In this document: positions 1-11,445 of the stretch, in pieces | How positions within the stretch are numbered: the stretch's first letter is position 1 | Layout of the letters: the number at the start of each line of letters is the position of its first letter | Assembly: GCA_905250885.1 (NCBI GenBank) | Contig: CAJNOQ010000008.1 | Location: 57,190-121,189 of the forward strand | Source of the DNA: Didymodactylos carnosus | Lineage: Eukaryota; Rotifera; Eurotatoria; Philodinida; Philodinidae | DNA: 64,000 bases | Reading direction: 5' to 3' | Made by a program: the position numbers and the translations under genes | Notes under the pieces: generated by a model | The model's input: the letters and a program-made list of their open reading frames with translations, nothing else | What the model was told of the DNA's origin: nothing | Databases searched by the model: none

Positions 1-416
1 ATCTATAGCGAAAAAGGATAAATCACGACTTCTGCTTCAGCAGTCAGCGTTTTATATGGCAAAAAAATATATGTGAAATAAATCTTAAATGGAAGTACAT
101 TTTCAGCATAAAAAGTCGAGGCATCTTTATATATAATTTTGGAATTTTTTTCTTCATTTTTCTTTTTTTGAGCAATATTTTTTTCCATCGTTGTTCTGTG
201 ACTGACTACACTTGTCTTATTTTTATACAAATTAAAAATATAGTTGATTAGATATTCAGTCAGAAGCTCTTTGGTTTTTGTTAAACTATATCCATACATA
301 TTTATGATAATATATTTTCAGATGAATGCTTCAATTCAAAATTTGTTCTATTCTAATAATTTTGAATGATTGAGAATACTATTGTTTCTTCTTCTTTAGT
401 TAAAGATCTTTTTATC
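1..416. other. AT-rich spacer, no supported gene
   Basis: Very AT-rich sequence with poly-T runs. A minus-strand open frame at 3-299 is lysine- and tyrosine-rich, has no recognisable domain and no clear splice context. It is probably chance. Confidence 0.5.
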
Positions 417-969
417 CCACTAGTCGACGATCAGCTCGGTCTGAAAAGCTGAATCAGCTAGGCAGTTTTATCAGGACCGAATAAGGCTTTACTAAACTGT
501 ATCTACTGATGATTTTCAGAGTTAATAATTCTAATCGGCTCCGTCAGCTCGGAAGAACTGAATTTTCTGAAATAAACTATTTCCGAAATTTCAGAGCTGA
601 TTCGATCAGTTTTTTCAGCTCTGAATTAGTTATAAGAAGAAAAGGCTTCATATAAACAACAAACATTTTAAAATCTGAGAAAAATTTAAAGAATAGTACA
701 AAAATTCAAGCACAGTGTTACTGTGAACACGAAAATATTACTGTTACTATCAAGCATACTCTCTAAATCTTCAGCGTCATGTTATTACTTGAGTCAGCTC
801 TGAAAACATTGATAAGAATATTTAGTTCTGAATCATTAAAGAGCAAAAGAGAAGAAAAATACTTTTTGTGGAAAATAATTTTTGGAGCTGATTCCGATTC
901 TGATTCAGCCCTGATAAAACTCCATAGCGGATTCAGCTTTTCAGATGAAGCTGATTCATCGACTAGTGG
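417..969. repeat. Inverted-repeat element with repeated CTGATTCAGCTC-like words
   Basis: The left end reads CCACTAGTCGACGATCAGCT. The reverse complement of the right end reads CCACTAGTCGATGAATCAGC, so the two ends form imperfect terminal inverted repeats of about 20 bases. Both flanks inside the element (about 420-620 and 780-960) carry many degenerate copies of short self-complementary words built from GATTCAGCTC, CAGCTCTGA and similar. I see no coding capacity and no convincing target-site duplication. The design matches other elements in this window (9.8, 13.2, 14.6, 35.7 kb), although the word differs. Confidence 0.6.
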
Positions 970-3735
970 CGTATATTATTATAGTGCTGGTGATTTATTT
1001 TTCTATTGCTGAAGAAAACACAATTAATTTCCATATTATTGTTGCTTATCAACAACTAGAATATGAATGAAATGTCTTCGTGTCAAAACAAATATGTATT
1101 ATGCAATACCAACCACGTCATCTGTTAAAAACAAACGCATATCTACTTGTATTCATTATATATATATATATATCTGCGCGATACAGTACATACACTTCTG
1201 CTTTCTACAAAGAAAAATAACAACACTAACAACAACGACATATGCATGGTACATGTAAATATCATTTATTTATTTTTCTTTAGTAATAAAACAATATCAT
1301 CCTTTTTTTTATTAATAAGACAGTTTTACGTAGGAAAAAAAAGCATATAGACAAAAAACATACAATTACTATGAAGAGATTATCAGTGAGATAGACATCT
1401 GTTATGTTTTAGAATTAACTTGATATTATGCGTTTATTCATTCGTCGCCTCATGTGACTTGAATGCGTAGAACTTGAATCATAATAACTCTTTTAACTTT
1501 CTTTACAGAGTCTTTATTTTGTTTCTGAGTCATGAAAAGAATGTACTTTTTCTAACTCATTTAGCAAATGATCCATATTATCATCTTTTTATTCTATTAA
1601 ATTGTAAATGTAGAAATACCAGATGATAAAATAGTTTTCATCGAATATTCTCGAAAATAATGTGTCATAGAAACATATTTGTCATAGAAATTTCATATGA
1701 CTAATAGATTCTTTGATCTTGCATAGTTTTGTTTCCTTTTAAAATTTTAATTTTAATTTAATTATTATTTTGTTATATAATACTTCGTCTATTCTGAATA
1801 CCTTCTGTGTTTCATTTTTTTTGTTTGTAAATGACGCAAAATTGTATTACACTTTTTCTCTTGTCTTATTTCGTTTATTCATCAGAATGATGAAATTTTC
1901 TGTATATGTCTACTGCGTAATTATTGTACGTTATAGAATCTTCCATATAGTTACAAAAATAAGATCTCTCATCTTTTCCTTCCATATTATTTCTTTTCTT
2001 TAATGGTTATTATACTTAACGATGAAAAGAGTACAGAATTGCTACTTTTCTTTTTTTTTTACCAATTTCCTCTTTAGTTACTGTCATATTTATATTCACA
2101 ATTTCTTAGAAAACATCAAACAGTAATCAAATTTTATCAACAAAATATACTTATTTTTGGTGAGTAAATAGATATAATACTTGTCCATAACGAATTATTT
2201 TTATAAAATACAGTTACGAGCTTATCTAGCTACCAAGTTGTCATTCGAGTTATACGATAGAAAAACACTGAAAGAGGTTAATCTTGATATCTTTTTTGTC
2301 GTCATAAATCTCTTACGCAATTTATTCTCGTAGTGTATCTCTAATTAGCTATCTTTCAATTAAGTTTAGACATTTTCTAACGTATGTGCGTTCATACACA
2401 AGAAATTGTCAATCGACATTTGTGAGAAGTTTTTTTCTAACAAATATTTTTTCCTCCCACGCCCATCTTGAAGAGGTTAAACTTTAACACGAGTAACCTT
2501 GTATAGTTCTTAATGAAAAAAAGAGAGTATTAAAACGTCTCTTTTACTTCGTTAACTTGTTCAAATATTGACTCAGTTACATAAAAAGAACGCGTAATAC
2601 TATAAAAGTACGTGGTAATATTGATTTCAATATATCATTTTCATTTTTTATGTACACATATTGCAATGACAAAATCGTTCTTTTCGTCTCTTCCCTTCTT
2701 TCCTATATAATATTATTTAAAATTACTCGGTTATTCTATTAAAATAATTATATTGAGACTATTCGCGTTTTCATCTTTTTCTAACGCTTTTCATAATCCG
2801 AAAACATTCTATCATCTATCACATTCTCAAACGAGTTCACACTAGATTACTCTATTTCTCAATTAGAGAAAACTTCTTGAATTCAATAAGCGAACAATTG
2901 CACTTTTTGAACACCGAAAAGTCACCGGTACTTTTATTGTCTGAAATAAGTATGACTATTAGATTGAACTGTTGCTTTTGGTTTAATACTAACTATGTCA
3001 TGACTTTAGAATGACGTTCGAGCCTAGCTTCTTATTCTCTATCTGAAGGATAATATCTAAACTGAAATTCGTTGTTTTCATTACGTGTGGTAGAAGAGGT
3101 CATATGGCGGTAATGACAAATCTGTTTTATATTATATAGACATTTTTCGAATGACCTTGGTCGACTGAAACACAATTCGATTTTTTTTTCTCCCTTTTTT
3201 TTCATATGAGATTAAATGAGTGCATTTTATGCTGTATAAAATATCTAGTATAGATATGTACATGCTGACTTGGTACTTGCCATACTATTTTCTTTTTTTA
3301 TTAAACTGAATAATTTCAATTCTGTAATCTATACACGTCGGCCGTTGGTAGTCACTTTAAGGAACAACACAACTGACGGTTATTTTGCTATTCTCTTAGT
3401 AGTACAGTTTATTTGAAAGGTAAATTTTCTTCAAATTTTTAAATTAGTCAATGATGATACACACCCTCATTTAATATTATCCTGTTTGATCTACTTTTGT
3501 GAACTATCATTTAAACGGAAACAAAATTAGACTTTTACCTTACAAAGTTTTACGTCCAAAATCAAAGCCTTGGACGAACATTTGTGACTGTTTTTAACAA
3601 AAGCTTTTCTTGAGAGATGATTTTTTATACATGAGAGACAAAATAACGATTGTTACTCTTAATTTTGAAAGTTATTTGATTTTGTACCTGTTATATAACT
3701 AAAACACCAATTATATTTTACTCTTTTTTTCTTCA
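970..3735. other. AT-rich intergenic stretch
   Basis: No exon with convincing splice borders or protein similarity on either strand. There is a short (TA)n run near 1158-1173. Small open frames at 1067-1350 and 1770-2003 are low-complexity (Y/F/I/L-rich) and look non-coding. The end of this stretch must contain the promoter of the PRL phosphatase gene, but I recognise no defined element. Confidence 0.5.
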
Positions 3736-3782
3736 GATTTTCAGATTTAACCTTTTTCACCATTAACGTTTGTTGATATTCG

Positions 3783-3949
3783 ATGAATAAAACTGCTCAA
3801 ATTCAAAGCCAACAAGCTAAACAAGTGGTAGGTTTTTATTTTCTTCTTATAGTCAATGAACAAATTTATTTATTTTTTTCATCTAATTTTAGACAGAATA
3901 CCTATTCTGCGTTCGTTGTTTGGCAGAATACTGCCGAGCGCAACATTGA
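3783..3949 (+). promoter_or_regulatory. Spliced upstream ORF in the 5' leader of the PRL phosphatase gene
   Basis: An ATG at 3783 opens a frame MNKTAQIQSQQAKQ that reaches a splice donor at about 3825 (or 3828). A matching acceptor (TTTTAG) ends at 3892. The joined frame continues in phase with TEYLF and then CVRCLAEYCRAQH, and stops at 3947-3949, giving a peptide of about 33 residues. It ends roughly 170 bases before the phosphatase ATG with no overlap. The leader is preceded by a strong pyrimidine tract and AG at about 3735, which could be an intron end or a trans-splice acceptor. Vertebrate PRL-1/2 mRNAs are known to carry a magnesium-sensitive uORF; whether this peptide is related is inference. 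The uORF reading depends on the predicted splice. Confidence 0.5.
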
Positions 3950-4121
3950 CTAGTACGAGTACCATACCACCATCATTATAGCAATAAAAACGATCAAAAT
4001 CGTTTTCAATCCACTTTTAATAAAGCTGGAATTGGATAATAAATAAATAAATAAATTAAACTGTATCACCAATTTTAACCACCAATTTAAAACGTTTTTT
4101 TGTTGATACAATAACAATAAA

Positions 4122-5365
4122 ATGCCTATTCAACGTTTTTTAAATCCAGCTCATACCGAAATTAAATACAAACAATTACGATTTTTAATAACTGATTGTC
4201 CCGATGATGATTTAATGACGAATTATATTGATGTAAGTTATTTTTATTTTTTTTTACATTAGAAAATGTCAGATACTTGTTGATCGAACGAAAGGAGATG
4301 TCAACTTTTGAATGTAGCGTTAGAAGAATATACAACGTATAAATAATGTTTTCACACTATTATTATACTAGTGGTAAACTTCAAAACAGCTTAAATACTA
4401 AAAGAAGAAAAAAGATTAATTTAATTATCTTCTTTTTACATTGTAATTTACTAAGAATTTAATCATTTTTCAGGCATATCAAAAATTCGGTGTGACAGCC
4501 GTTGTTCGTGTGTGTGAACAAAATTATGATAAAACACCTATTACAAATGCTGGAATGAAATTTTATGTAAGTATAGATATTTTCGATAATTTTCTTTTTT
4601 TTCGTTTTTTTTCCCCATCATCTCCCTTATTAATATCTAGCCATGGGAAGATGACAAACGGTTTGTTTTCATGAATATGAGAGTTCAAAATCCTAGAGAA
4701 TTATTAGTTTCAGGTCGGACCATGGCAATGATTACTTGTTTTTGTTTTAACTGCATGTACTAATAAAAATCATGTTATTATCAAATGTATCGTCGAAAAA
4801 CTAGTGATGATTCGTCACAACAACCATGTTATTATTCAATAAGTATTACAAATAGTATGCTATGATTTTTTGTTATCTAACCCGTGCTCATCCATTGATC
4901 AAATAAAAGTACATACCGATGATTCAATCTCGGCTTGTATTAGTAATACATTATAATTAATTTATATTCTTTTTCTCCTTAACAGGATCTTGTATTTCCC
5001 GATGGCACAGCACCAGATACCCTTGTTCGCGAAAAATGGGTTAATATTATTAAAGAAAATATTCGCGAAAATCCAAATAGTTGTATTGCCATACATTGTG
5101 TTCATGGTTTAGGACGGTAAGTTTTTATTTTATCTATTCTTAATTGATATTAATTGTTTAATTGTTCTTTTTTTCTTTTTTTAGATCACCTGTAATGGTC
5201 GCATTGGCATTGCGAGAAGCGGGCATGTCAAAACAAGATTGCATCGATTTAATAAAAGCAAAACGTCGAGGAAGTTTTAATTTACGACAATTAGAATTTT
5301 TACAAAAATATCGTCCTAATCATCGTTTATCAGTTGATAAACAAACAATGTGCACTCTCATGTAA
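4122..5365 (+). CDS. PTP4A: PRL-type protein tyrosine phosphatase (PTP4A family), four coding exons
   Basis: Coding exons are 4122-4232, 4474-4566, 4986-5116 and 5185-5365, all with GT-AG borders. They give 171 residues, close to the usual ~173 of PRL proteins. Visible family marks are: redox cysteine C51 (VRVCEQNYD); general acid D74 in FPDG; the P-loop HCVHGLGRS with nucleophile C106 and R112; the KRRGSFN stretch; and a C-terminal CAAX box, CTLM, for prenylation after a short tail. The family dephosphorylates or acts as a pseudophosphatase on membranes and binds CNNM magnesium transporters. Two points are odd. The residue after the P-loop arginine is serine (S113), where most PRLs have alanine. 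The W-P before the acid loop is replaced (DLVFPDG). The start was chosen because MPIQRFLNPAHTEI aligns with the family N-terminus and the frame closes upstream. Identity is secure; exon borders are read by eye. Confidence 0.93.
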
Positions 5366-5738
5366 CTGGAATTTTTTAACAGCGAGAAATATTTTTTAAA
5401 ATTCAGAAAATACTTTTTTTCTTTTCAACTTTTCTCTTTTGATTTGTGAACATTTTTCATTTTTTCTTAATGCTTGTGCATGCGACTACGCGCAATTTAT
5501 GTTCGCCTTATGGTTTACTCATTTGTTTTCTTTTTCATTCAAATTTTGTTTAACATTTGTAGGCCTTATGCAGTAAAAATCTTTACTTCCATAAAATTTC
5601 TAATTAATCTGCTTATGTTGGTTTTTTTTTCTTACATTTTGTGTTGTTGTATTACTAAATAGTTTTTCTTACTGTTTTCTTTTTTTCTCTTTATCAAATA
5701 TAGTTGTTTTGGGTCTTTTTGTTAATATGTGTAACAAT

Positions 5739-5744
5739 AATAAA
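5739..5744 (+). terminator. Polyadenylation signal AATAAA for the PRL phosphatase gene
   Basis: AATAAA lies about 375 bases after the stop codon, after a T-rich 3' region. It is the best signal before the fold-back element at 5985. Small open frames in between (5474-5662) are T-rich and look like 3' UTR. Confidence 0.4.
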
Positions 5745-5984
5745 CGATTGATCGTTAGTATTCATCTGCTTTAAATTAACTGATAATAGATAGAACTACT
5801 ACCTTGGTGTACAATCTCGACAAATCTTTCTTGTATTTTCCAAATTTACTGAGATACATTTTGAGATAAATATCGCCACATGTTAACTTTCTTTTGACTT
5901 TTAGCTGTACTGATTATCACTTTCTCAAAATTTCTATACAATTTCTATACTTTCAAATTGATTGTGTTTACTAGTATTGTATGT

Positions 5985-6686
5985 AGGACTGTAAAAACTC
6001 CTGTTACTTCTTCGACCGTTATCGACAACAGTAACTAGAAAAACAGCTGCCGTTAAAGTAACGATAACTGTCTTTTCAGTTAGCGTTAAACCAACGGTAA
6101 CCGAAAAGACAGTTACTGTTACTTTAACGATAACTGCGTTTCCAGTTACCGTTGAAATAACGGTAACTATCAGTTAGTTAACTTTGTGGTAACTATTTTT
6201 TAAGTATGGCGGAAATATCAACGCAGTGGCTTAAAATGGCTTCCAAAATCGTTTGTTTTCCACTAAAACTGTTGAAACTTTCATAAATGACATGGTTTTG
6301 TAGTCTAATTCCGTTGATGAAAACAAAAAAGATTTCTCAAGCTGGCTGTAGATGCTGAGGTCTCCAGAGACCTTAAAAACCGCAGTTATAAAGCATTGAA
6401 GTTAAATAATTTCGATTAGTTTAGTTGACTGGCATGTGCGTGCCAATCAAAACCATGTTATTTATGAAAGTTTCAACAGTTTTAGTGGAAAACTAACGAT
6501 TTTAGAAGCCATTTTTAGCTGCTGCGTGGATATTTCTGCCATACTTAAAAAATAGTTACCAAAAAGTTAACTAACTGATAGTTACCGTTATTTCAACGGT
6601 AACGGGAAACGCAGTTATCGTTAAAGTAACGGTAACTGTGTTTTCAGTTAGCGTTAAATCAACGCAACGGGAACTTTTACAGTTCT
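5985..6686. repeat. Large fold-back element with GTAACGGTAAC-type words
   Basis: The left arm, from AGGACTGTAAAA at 5985, is matched almost base for base by the reverse complement of the right arm ending TTTTACAGTTCT at 6686. Arms are about 310-330 bases and the unmatched centre is about 6310-6430. Outer parts of each arm contain many repeats of GTTACCGTTA/TAACGGTAAC words; inner parts are unique sequence (GGCGGAAATATCAACGCAG and its complement). It is non-coding and can form a very long hairpin. The flanks share the letters ATTGTA on both sides, a possible but unproven target duplication. Confidence 0.8.
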
Positions 6687-7005
6687 AATTGTAGGTGGTA
6701 AAGTTAATGGTGTACGTTATTTCCACCCATACGCTCATAAAATTCAAAATCTTTTTCGTTATTATGTTTTTTTTATATAGCATTCCAAAATTATAGATGA
6801 AAGAAGAGAATTATTATTATCTTAAATTTTCTCAAACTGTTGCACATCTCTCTCCGCCAGTGGTCAAACTTTTGAATACTCCTTTGTTCTCTTAAGTCAT
6901 TTTTTCATTTATAGAATAAACATGTTTACATCTGTATTGTGGAAAACAAATAAAAAATATGCCTGTTTTTTTGAAAACAACACTGAAAGATAATTTACTC
7001 AAACT

Positions 7006-8010
7006 TTAATTAATGTCATTATTATTTAGTTCTTGTTGTTCTGCTCGAGTTCCTTCAATCAGACATTTTACTTTACTCGAATTAATAATTTGACAACTAT
7101 GGCTTTGTAATTCTTGTAATTTTGATTTAATTGCAGTCTCATCAACACCACGACAAGCATCTTCGATAACATAGGTTCGATACTGCAACTCGCAAGAATG
7201 CAACGCTGTGGAGTAAACACAGACATCGGTAGCTATACCAGCAACATAAACATCAGTAACATGATGCTTTTTTAAATCTGCATCCAATGTTGTTTTACTT
7301 ATTTTTTGATTATCCCAAAATGCTGAATAACTATCTATTTCGGCATCTGTTCCTTTTTGTAAACGAATAATAGGTGTGTTTTTATTCATATGATTTTCTG
7401 GTGTTTTACTATCGATTATATATAATTCTTCATGTAAATCAGCGCCCCGTGTATGTTGAACACAATGTGCTGGCCATAAAATTTGTTCTATATCACCAGA
7501 AAATCTAATTTGATCAAATACTTTTGCATTTGCTTCAGTCACTGGACTGTTAGGTGCTATTAAATGTTTACGTAAAGGTAAACATTCATAAAAAGATATA
7601 TGTGTGCCTGGATGCCAATCTTGCGTATAAGCAATAACATCAAATTTAATAGTTGACAATAAATGATTAATAACTGGTACAACTTCTTCTCCTTCATGTT
7701 TTGACGGACAATCTCTTAATGATAATGATCCCGTTATAAAATCATTTTGTACGTCAACTATAAGCAAAGCATTTACGCGCGTTTTATTCTGTTTCGGTGT
7801 TGTTGTCAATGTTGAAAACAGTGACAATGCTCTGAAAAAGATTCCAACAATTTCCAGTAACCATGAGTGAACATAAGCACGTAAATGCAGAAAATATTTT
7901 CGTTTAATATTTCGTTGCTCCATTTTTAAATGATACAATTTGTTCCTTGTTTTTTCTACTTGAAAATTAATTCTGATAATTTCAAGAAAATTATGAAATA
8001 GTGGAGTCAT
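7006..8010 (-). CDS. Nicotinamidase (isochorismatase-like hydrolase), single exon
   Basis: Hydrolyses nicotinamide to nicotinate and ammonia in NAD salvage. The intact 334-residue frame carries the complete active site. The catalytic triad is D86 (LLIVDVQNDF), K219 (RLQKGTD) and the nucleophile C264 (GIATDVCVYST). The metal ligands are D131 and H133 (TQDWHPGTH) plus H182 (LWPAHCVQ). Further family marks are EIDSYSAFWDN and RGAELH-like RGADLHEEL. The catalytic core starts only near residue 80. The first ~80 residues are basic and then hydrophobic (about 50-66), possibly a membrane anchor or targeting segment. A second in-frame Met at residue 30 is an alternative start, and an upstream intron cannot be excluded. 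No intron interrupts the core, unlike neighbouring genes. The core resembles the animal nicotinamidases of flies (Naam) and worms (PNC-1); vertebrates lack this enzyme. Confidence 0.9.
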   Translation of the reverse strand: MTPLFHNFLEIIRINFQVEKTRNKLYHLKMEQRNIKRKYFLHLRAYVHSWLLEIVGIFFRALSLFSTLTTTPKQNKTRVNALLIVDVQNDFITGSLSLRDCPSKHEGEEVVPVINHLLSTIKFDVIAYTQDWHPGTHISFYECLPLRKHLIAPNSPVTEANAKVFDQIRFSGDIEQILWPAHCVQHTRGADLHEELYIIDSKTPENHMNKNTPIIRLQKGTDAEIDSYSAFWDNQKISKTTLDADLKKHHVTDVYVAGIATDVCVYSTALHSCELQYRTYVIEDACRGVDETAIKSKLQELQSHSCQIINSSKVKCLIEGTRAEQQELNNNDIN

Positions 8011-9799
8011 ATAAAATAATTATAGTCATAATATAAAATTTATGCAGTACATTGTGTGATATTTAGGTCAGTTTTAACCAGAAAAAATACCTAGATGGAC
8101 CGAAGTTTTTTTTCCTATCTACTGATGTAAACGTTTTCCATTAATGAGAGTACACATCAATTTCTAGATGCCCTAATTACTCAGTTTGAAGTAATTATAC
8201 TTTGTGTCAGGGAACAAAGCGAAATCCAAATCCGAACGCTCTTATATTCAACTCTAAATCAATTTTTCTATATGTAGATATTTGTGCAATAGTCAATGTA
8301 GCAGATTCTTTCGTTTTTTTTGATCGACTTCCAACTCAAAGCAATGAGAAATTTTGAGATAAGGCTCCTTCCATGTTAGAAATCTGATTTTTGTCAAAAA
8401 TATTGATGTTTAGAACCAGTTTGGGTTAAACTTATATTTTTATAGAATTTCGATTTTTATGAAAAAGACTTTCAAGAGAGTTTAAGTTTTGGACTTTTAC
8501 TGCTTCTAAAACCTGTTTGTACGGAAATATCAAAAAAATCTGAATCTATTACTATGTCTTTTTTCTGTATATCAAAACCGACCTGGGCATCCGTAAATTG
8601 AAGAAAAAATTGGTTTAACATTAAATACCTCATTCTGACCGGCATATGTATGAACGGTGATTGGTAAAGTCTAGAAAATCTTAACGCAAGTATTCTTTGA
8701 TAAGAACAACATCTCTTGAAAGTTTCACAAGATCGAAATTTCTTAGTTTTAGCAAACTTAGATTGGGCATATTAGACAGTCAATGTTTGTTAAATTCGAC
8801 CCTGTCTTTTTCCTTTTGATTTGTTCGAAAAAAACGTTTTCTGTCTCTTAAATAATTGTAGTTTTTTTTTAATACTATTGAATAAGAAAGATAATTCCGG
8901 AATATATTGTTCAACTTTGTTCGCTTTTTGACAAACTTATTATACGATATTGAAAAATATGAAAGTTAAAATTATTTGTTGACTAACAAAGAGTTAAATC
9001 TATCTACCTGGTTAATACCACTTTTGTCTGGTTAAAAACAACTGAGATGTCATACTATACACTGCATACATTTTATATTATGACCGCAATTTTCTCATGT
9101 CAGTTCTACAAAATTTTTGTAGAGATAAAATATATATTTAACGTGAAAGAAATATGAAAGATGATTGCTTAATTTTCATTTTTAAAAGTTTTCTCTTACT
9201 TGAAGCGTATTGATTGAAACATGATTATCAGCACAATTTGTTTTTCTAAATAGCTTTATGTACTGTTTACCAAAGTTATCTGAAATCTGTAAAATCTAGT
9301 TAGTTATTAACAGTATACACAACATTTATGACCGACCTGTCAAAAATCAACGAAACGTATCAAAATCTCTTAGGTTAACTTATAATGTATTTTATTATCG
9401 TGTCGTTCGATCGCAAAATGGTGTCTTGTTTTCAAATAAGTGCAGGAAAAAAACTGATCAGGATAGTCTTATGCTTCATTTATTAGTATAATTGATATTT
9501 TACCTGATAGGCAAAAAATGTTTTCTATGTACCACCGTTTGTCTCTTATTTTACTTCTTCTCTGGCTTCAACTCGGCTTTTTATACATTTGTAGAACGCT
9601 TACATATAAACTACGAAAGAGAATAAGAGTTAAAGTTTCTACAGAAAATAAATTTCCTCTATTACAGTATTTACTGTGTATTTATTGTGTTTTTTTTGTT
9701 ACACAAGAAATAGTCAACTATAGGTCAACGCCAAGGTTAGAAAATCGATTGTAGTATGAAAACAACAGATAGAAAATATATGAACAGGAACGAAACTGT
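8011..9799. other. Intergenic, AT-rich
   Basis: This is the upstream side of the nicotinamidase gene. I recognise no exon, RNA gene or repeat. A plus-strand open frame at 9518-9754 begins with a hydrophobic stretch but has no family resemblance and no clear splice partners. Confidence 0.45.
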
Positions 9800-10142
9800 G
9801 GAGGACGTTTTTTAAGAAAACTTAAGTCAGGCAGAGGTCATATAGTAAAAAACCATTCGTATTTTAGATAGTTTAAATTGTTTTACAGCAATTTTCTGAG
9901 CAAAATCTCTGAAAAACTATATTCCGTCAAATTATGATGGATTGGATGGGTTATGGACTTCTAATAAAGAAGTTACAAAATTTAAATAATTTTCTACTTA
10001 AAAGCTTAAGTGGAAACTTAAGTGAGATCGAGAAATGACTTAAGTTAAGTAATATTTGAGATATACGCTTAGTTAAAAAAATTGACTTGAGGCGAATTTT
10101 TCACTTAAGTTTTGCTTAAGTTATTTTTAGAAACTGGCCTCC
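9800..10142. repeat. Inverted-repeat element built of ACTTAAGT words
   Basis: The left end reads GGAGGACGTTTTTTAAGAAA. The reverse complement of the right end reads GGAGGCCAGTTTCTAAAAAT, an imperfect terminal inverted repeat. Inside, the palindrome ACTTAAGT and one-base variants recur many times (about 9823, 10003-10050, 10090-10125). Non-coding. Confidence 0.5.
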
Positions 10143-10764
10143 GGACACAAATGTATAAGATATTTACCCCCATAGTTTCGGAGTAATAAGATAAATAAGA
10201 CATGAAGCTGTCATGTCACATATTTCATCGATTAAGTCACTTACTACTTCATGCATTGCTAAGTAGTCGATATAGGTGATAGCTAAAGATTTTATCATAT
10301 CAAACATCATTCGTTTTTACTATCTACGCAATTTGTTTTACACGTATCTTGTGACTACCAGTTATCTGATAGAAGAACAACAGCTAGCAAAAGAAAATTG
10401 TCTTTGCAAGGTTAATATGCGCAATTGCAAAAACTATTTGCAAGTAACTTCAGATCATTGAATTATCACTCTGAAAAAGTTGAATCGTCGTTTTTCTCAG
10501 TCTTTACACTATCAAAACATATGTCTTAAAATAAGAACCATAGGTCAGTTGACGATTAGCTTCATAAAAAGGTTTTAAAATAACGAATAAGATCGATCAG
10601 AAAGTCTTCTTTTGAGGAGAATTGTACAATATATACGAAAAGTTGAACTTTTTTAAGTCTTTTTTTCCAAAAAAGACTGTTTTCTCTTATTTTTCCAATT
10701 TCTAATTAATCAAGGATATGTCCGGATAACCAGCAATTTACAAGGTAGATAAAGCTAGAACTAG

Positions 10765-10860
10765 ACAAGTCAGGACTTTTTCAAGTCTCAAGTCAAGTCA
10801 GAAGACTTATAAAAAGATTTTCAAGTCAAGTCAAGTCTGACTTGACTTGCCCAGCTCTGG
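10765..10860. repeat. Short array of CAAGTC/GACTTG words
   Basis: About ten copies of AAGTC or its complement GACTT lie within 90 bases, including CAAGTCTGACTTG. It is flanked by AGCTAGAAC on the left and CCCAGCTCTGGG on the right. It may be a small member of the same element class or a local microsatellite. Confidence 0.4.
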
Positions 10861-10934
10861 GTAAAGCTCAGAATTCTCTGCAAGACGCTTTATTTAACTA
10901 GAAAAATAAAACTTCATCGTTGAAGAAAAGTTAT

Positions 10935-11122
10935 ATATCAATTCAGTCGAGAAGTTTTAAAAGTGTGTTTGACCAAAACTGATCGCAGATTCGAACTCTC
11001 CATTTTTCTCGAGTACTCCGATTCAAAACTTGTTGCGGACAACGTAACCGACTATGGAGAGTCCGAATCTGCAATCAGTTGTGGGCGGACACACTTCTAA
11101 AATTTCTCGACTGAATTGATAT
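10935..11122. repeat. Fold-back MITE-like repeat, 188 bases
   Basis: The left arm starts ATATCAATTCAGTCGAGAA. The right arm ends with its exact complement, TTCTCGACTGAATTGATAT. Matching continues inward over about 65 bases, including GCAGATTCGAACTCTCCAT against ATGGAGAGTCCGAATCTGC, leaving about 50 bases in the centre. Non-coding; the minus-strand open frame at 11023-11253 overlaps it and is spurious. Confidence 0.75.
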
Positions 11123-11314
11123 GTTTTACTTTTTTTAGTCATTTTTGCTGGACTGTTGAGAATTATACCAAATAGAGGAATCGTGGACATTTGACAAGGA
11201 CTGTCTGAAAATTGATTATCAAACGCTAGGGCACGTGACCTACACCAACACATTCACTCCCACAAATACCACGCTCACCTAACCTATCAGTAGTCGAATC
11301 AATAAAAGTTGCGT

Positions 11315-11445
11315 CCTATATTGAAAAGTCGTTGTTTCCTTTTAGCTCAAAATAGTAGCTTCCAAGGAATTATAATCAATGCCAATTGACGTAGACAGTT
11401 TCTCCTTGGAGCTAAAAGGAAACAAGGTCGAAAAGACGATATATC
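11315..11445. repeat. Short inverted repeat
   Basis: GTCGTTGTTTCCTTTTAGCTC at about 11328 is answered by GAGCTAAAAGGAAACAAGGTC at about 11409, with a ~60-base loop; partial matching extends a few bases further out on both sides. Confidence 0.6.

Noticed and set aside
9518-9754. Hydrophobic 78-codon frame, possible small secreted protein
   Set aside because: AT-rich and low-complexity, with no splice partners and no known motif.
10980-11000. GATTCGAACTC resembling a tRNA B box
   Set aside because: No tRNA cloverleaf or A box at proper spacing; the stretch is one arm of the fold-back repeat at 10935-11122.
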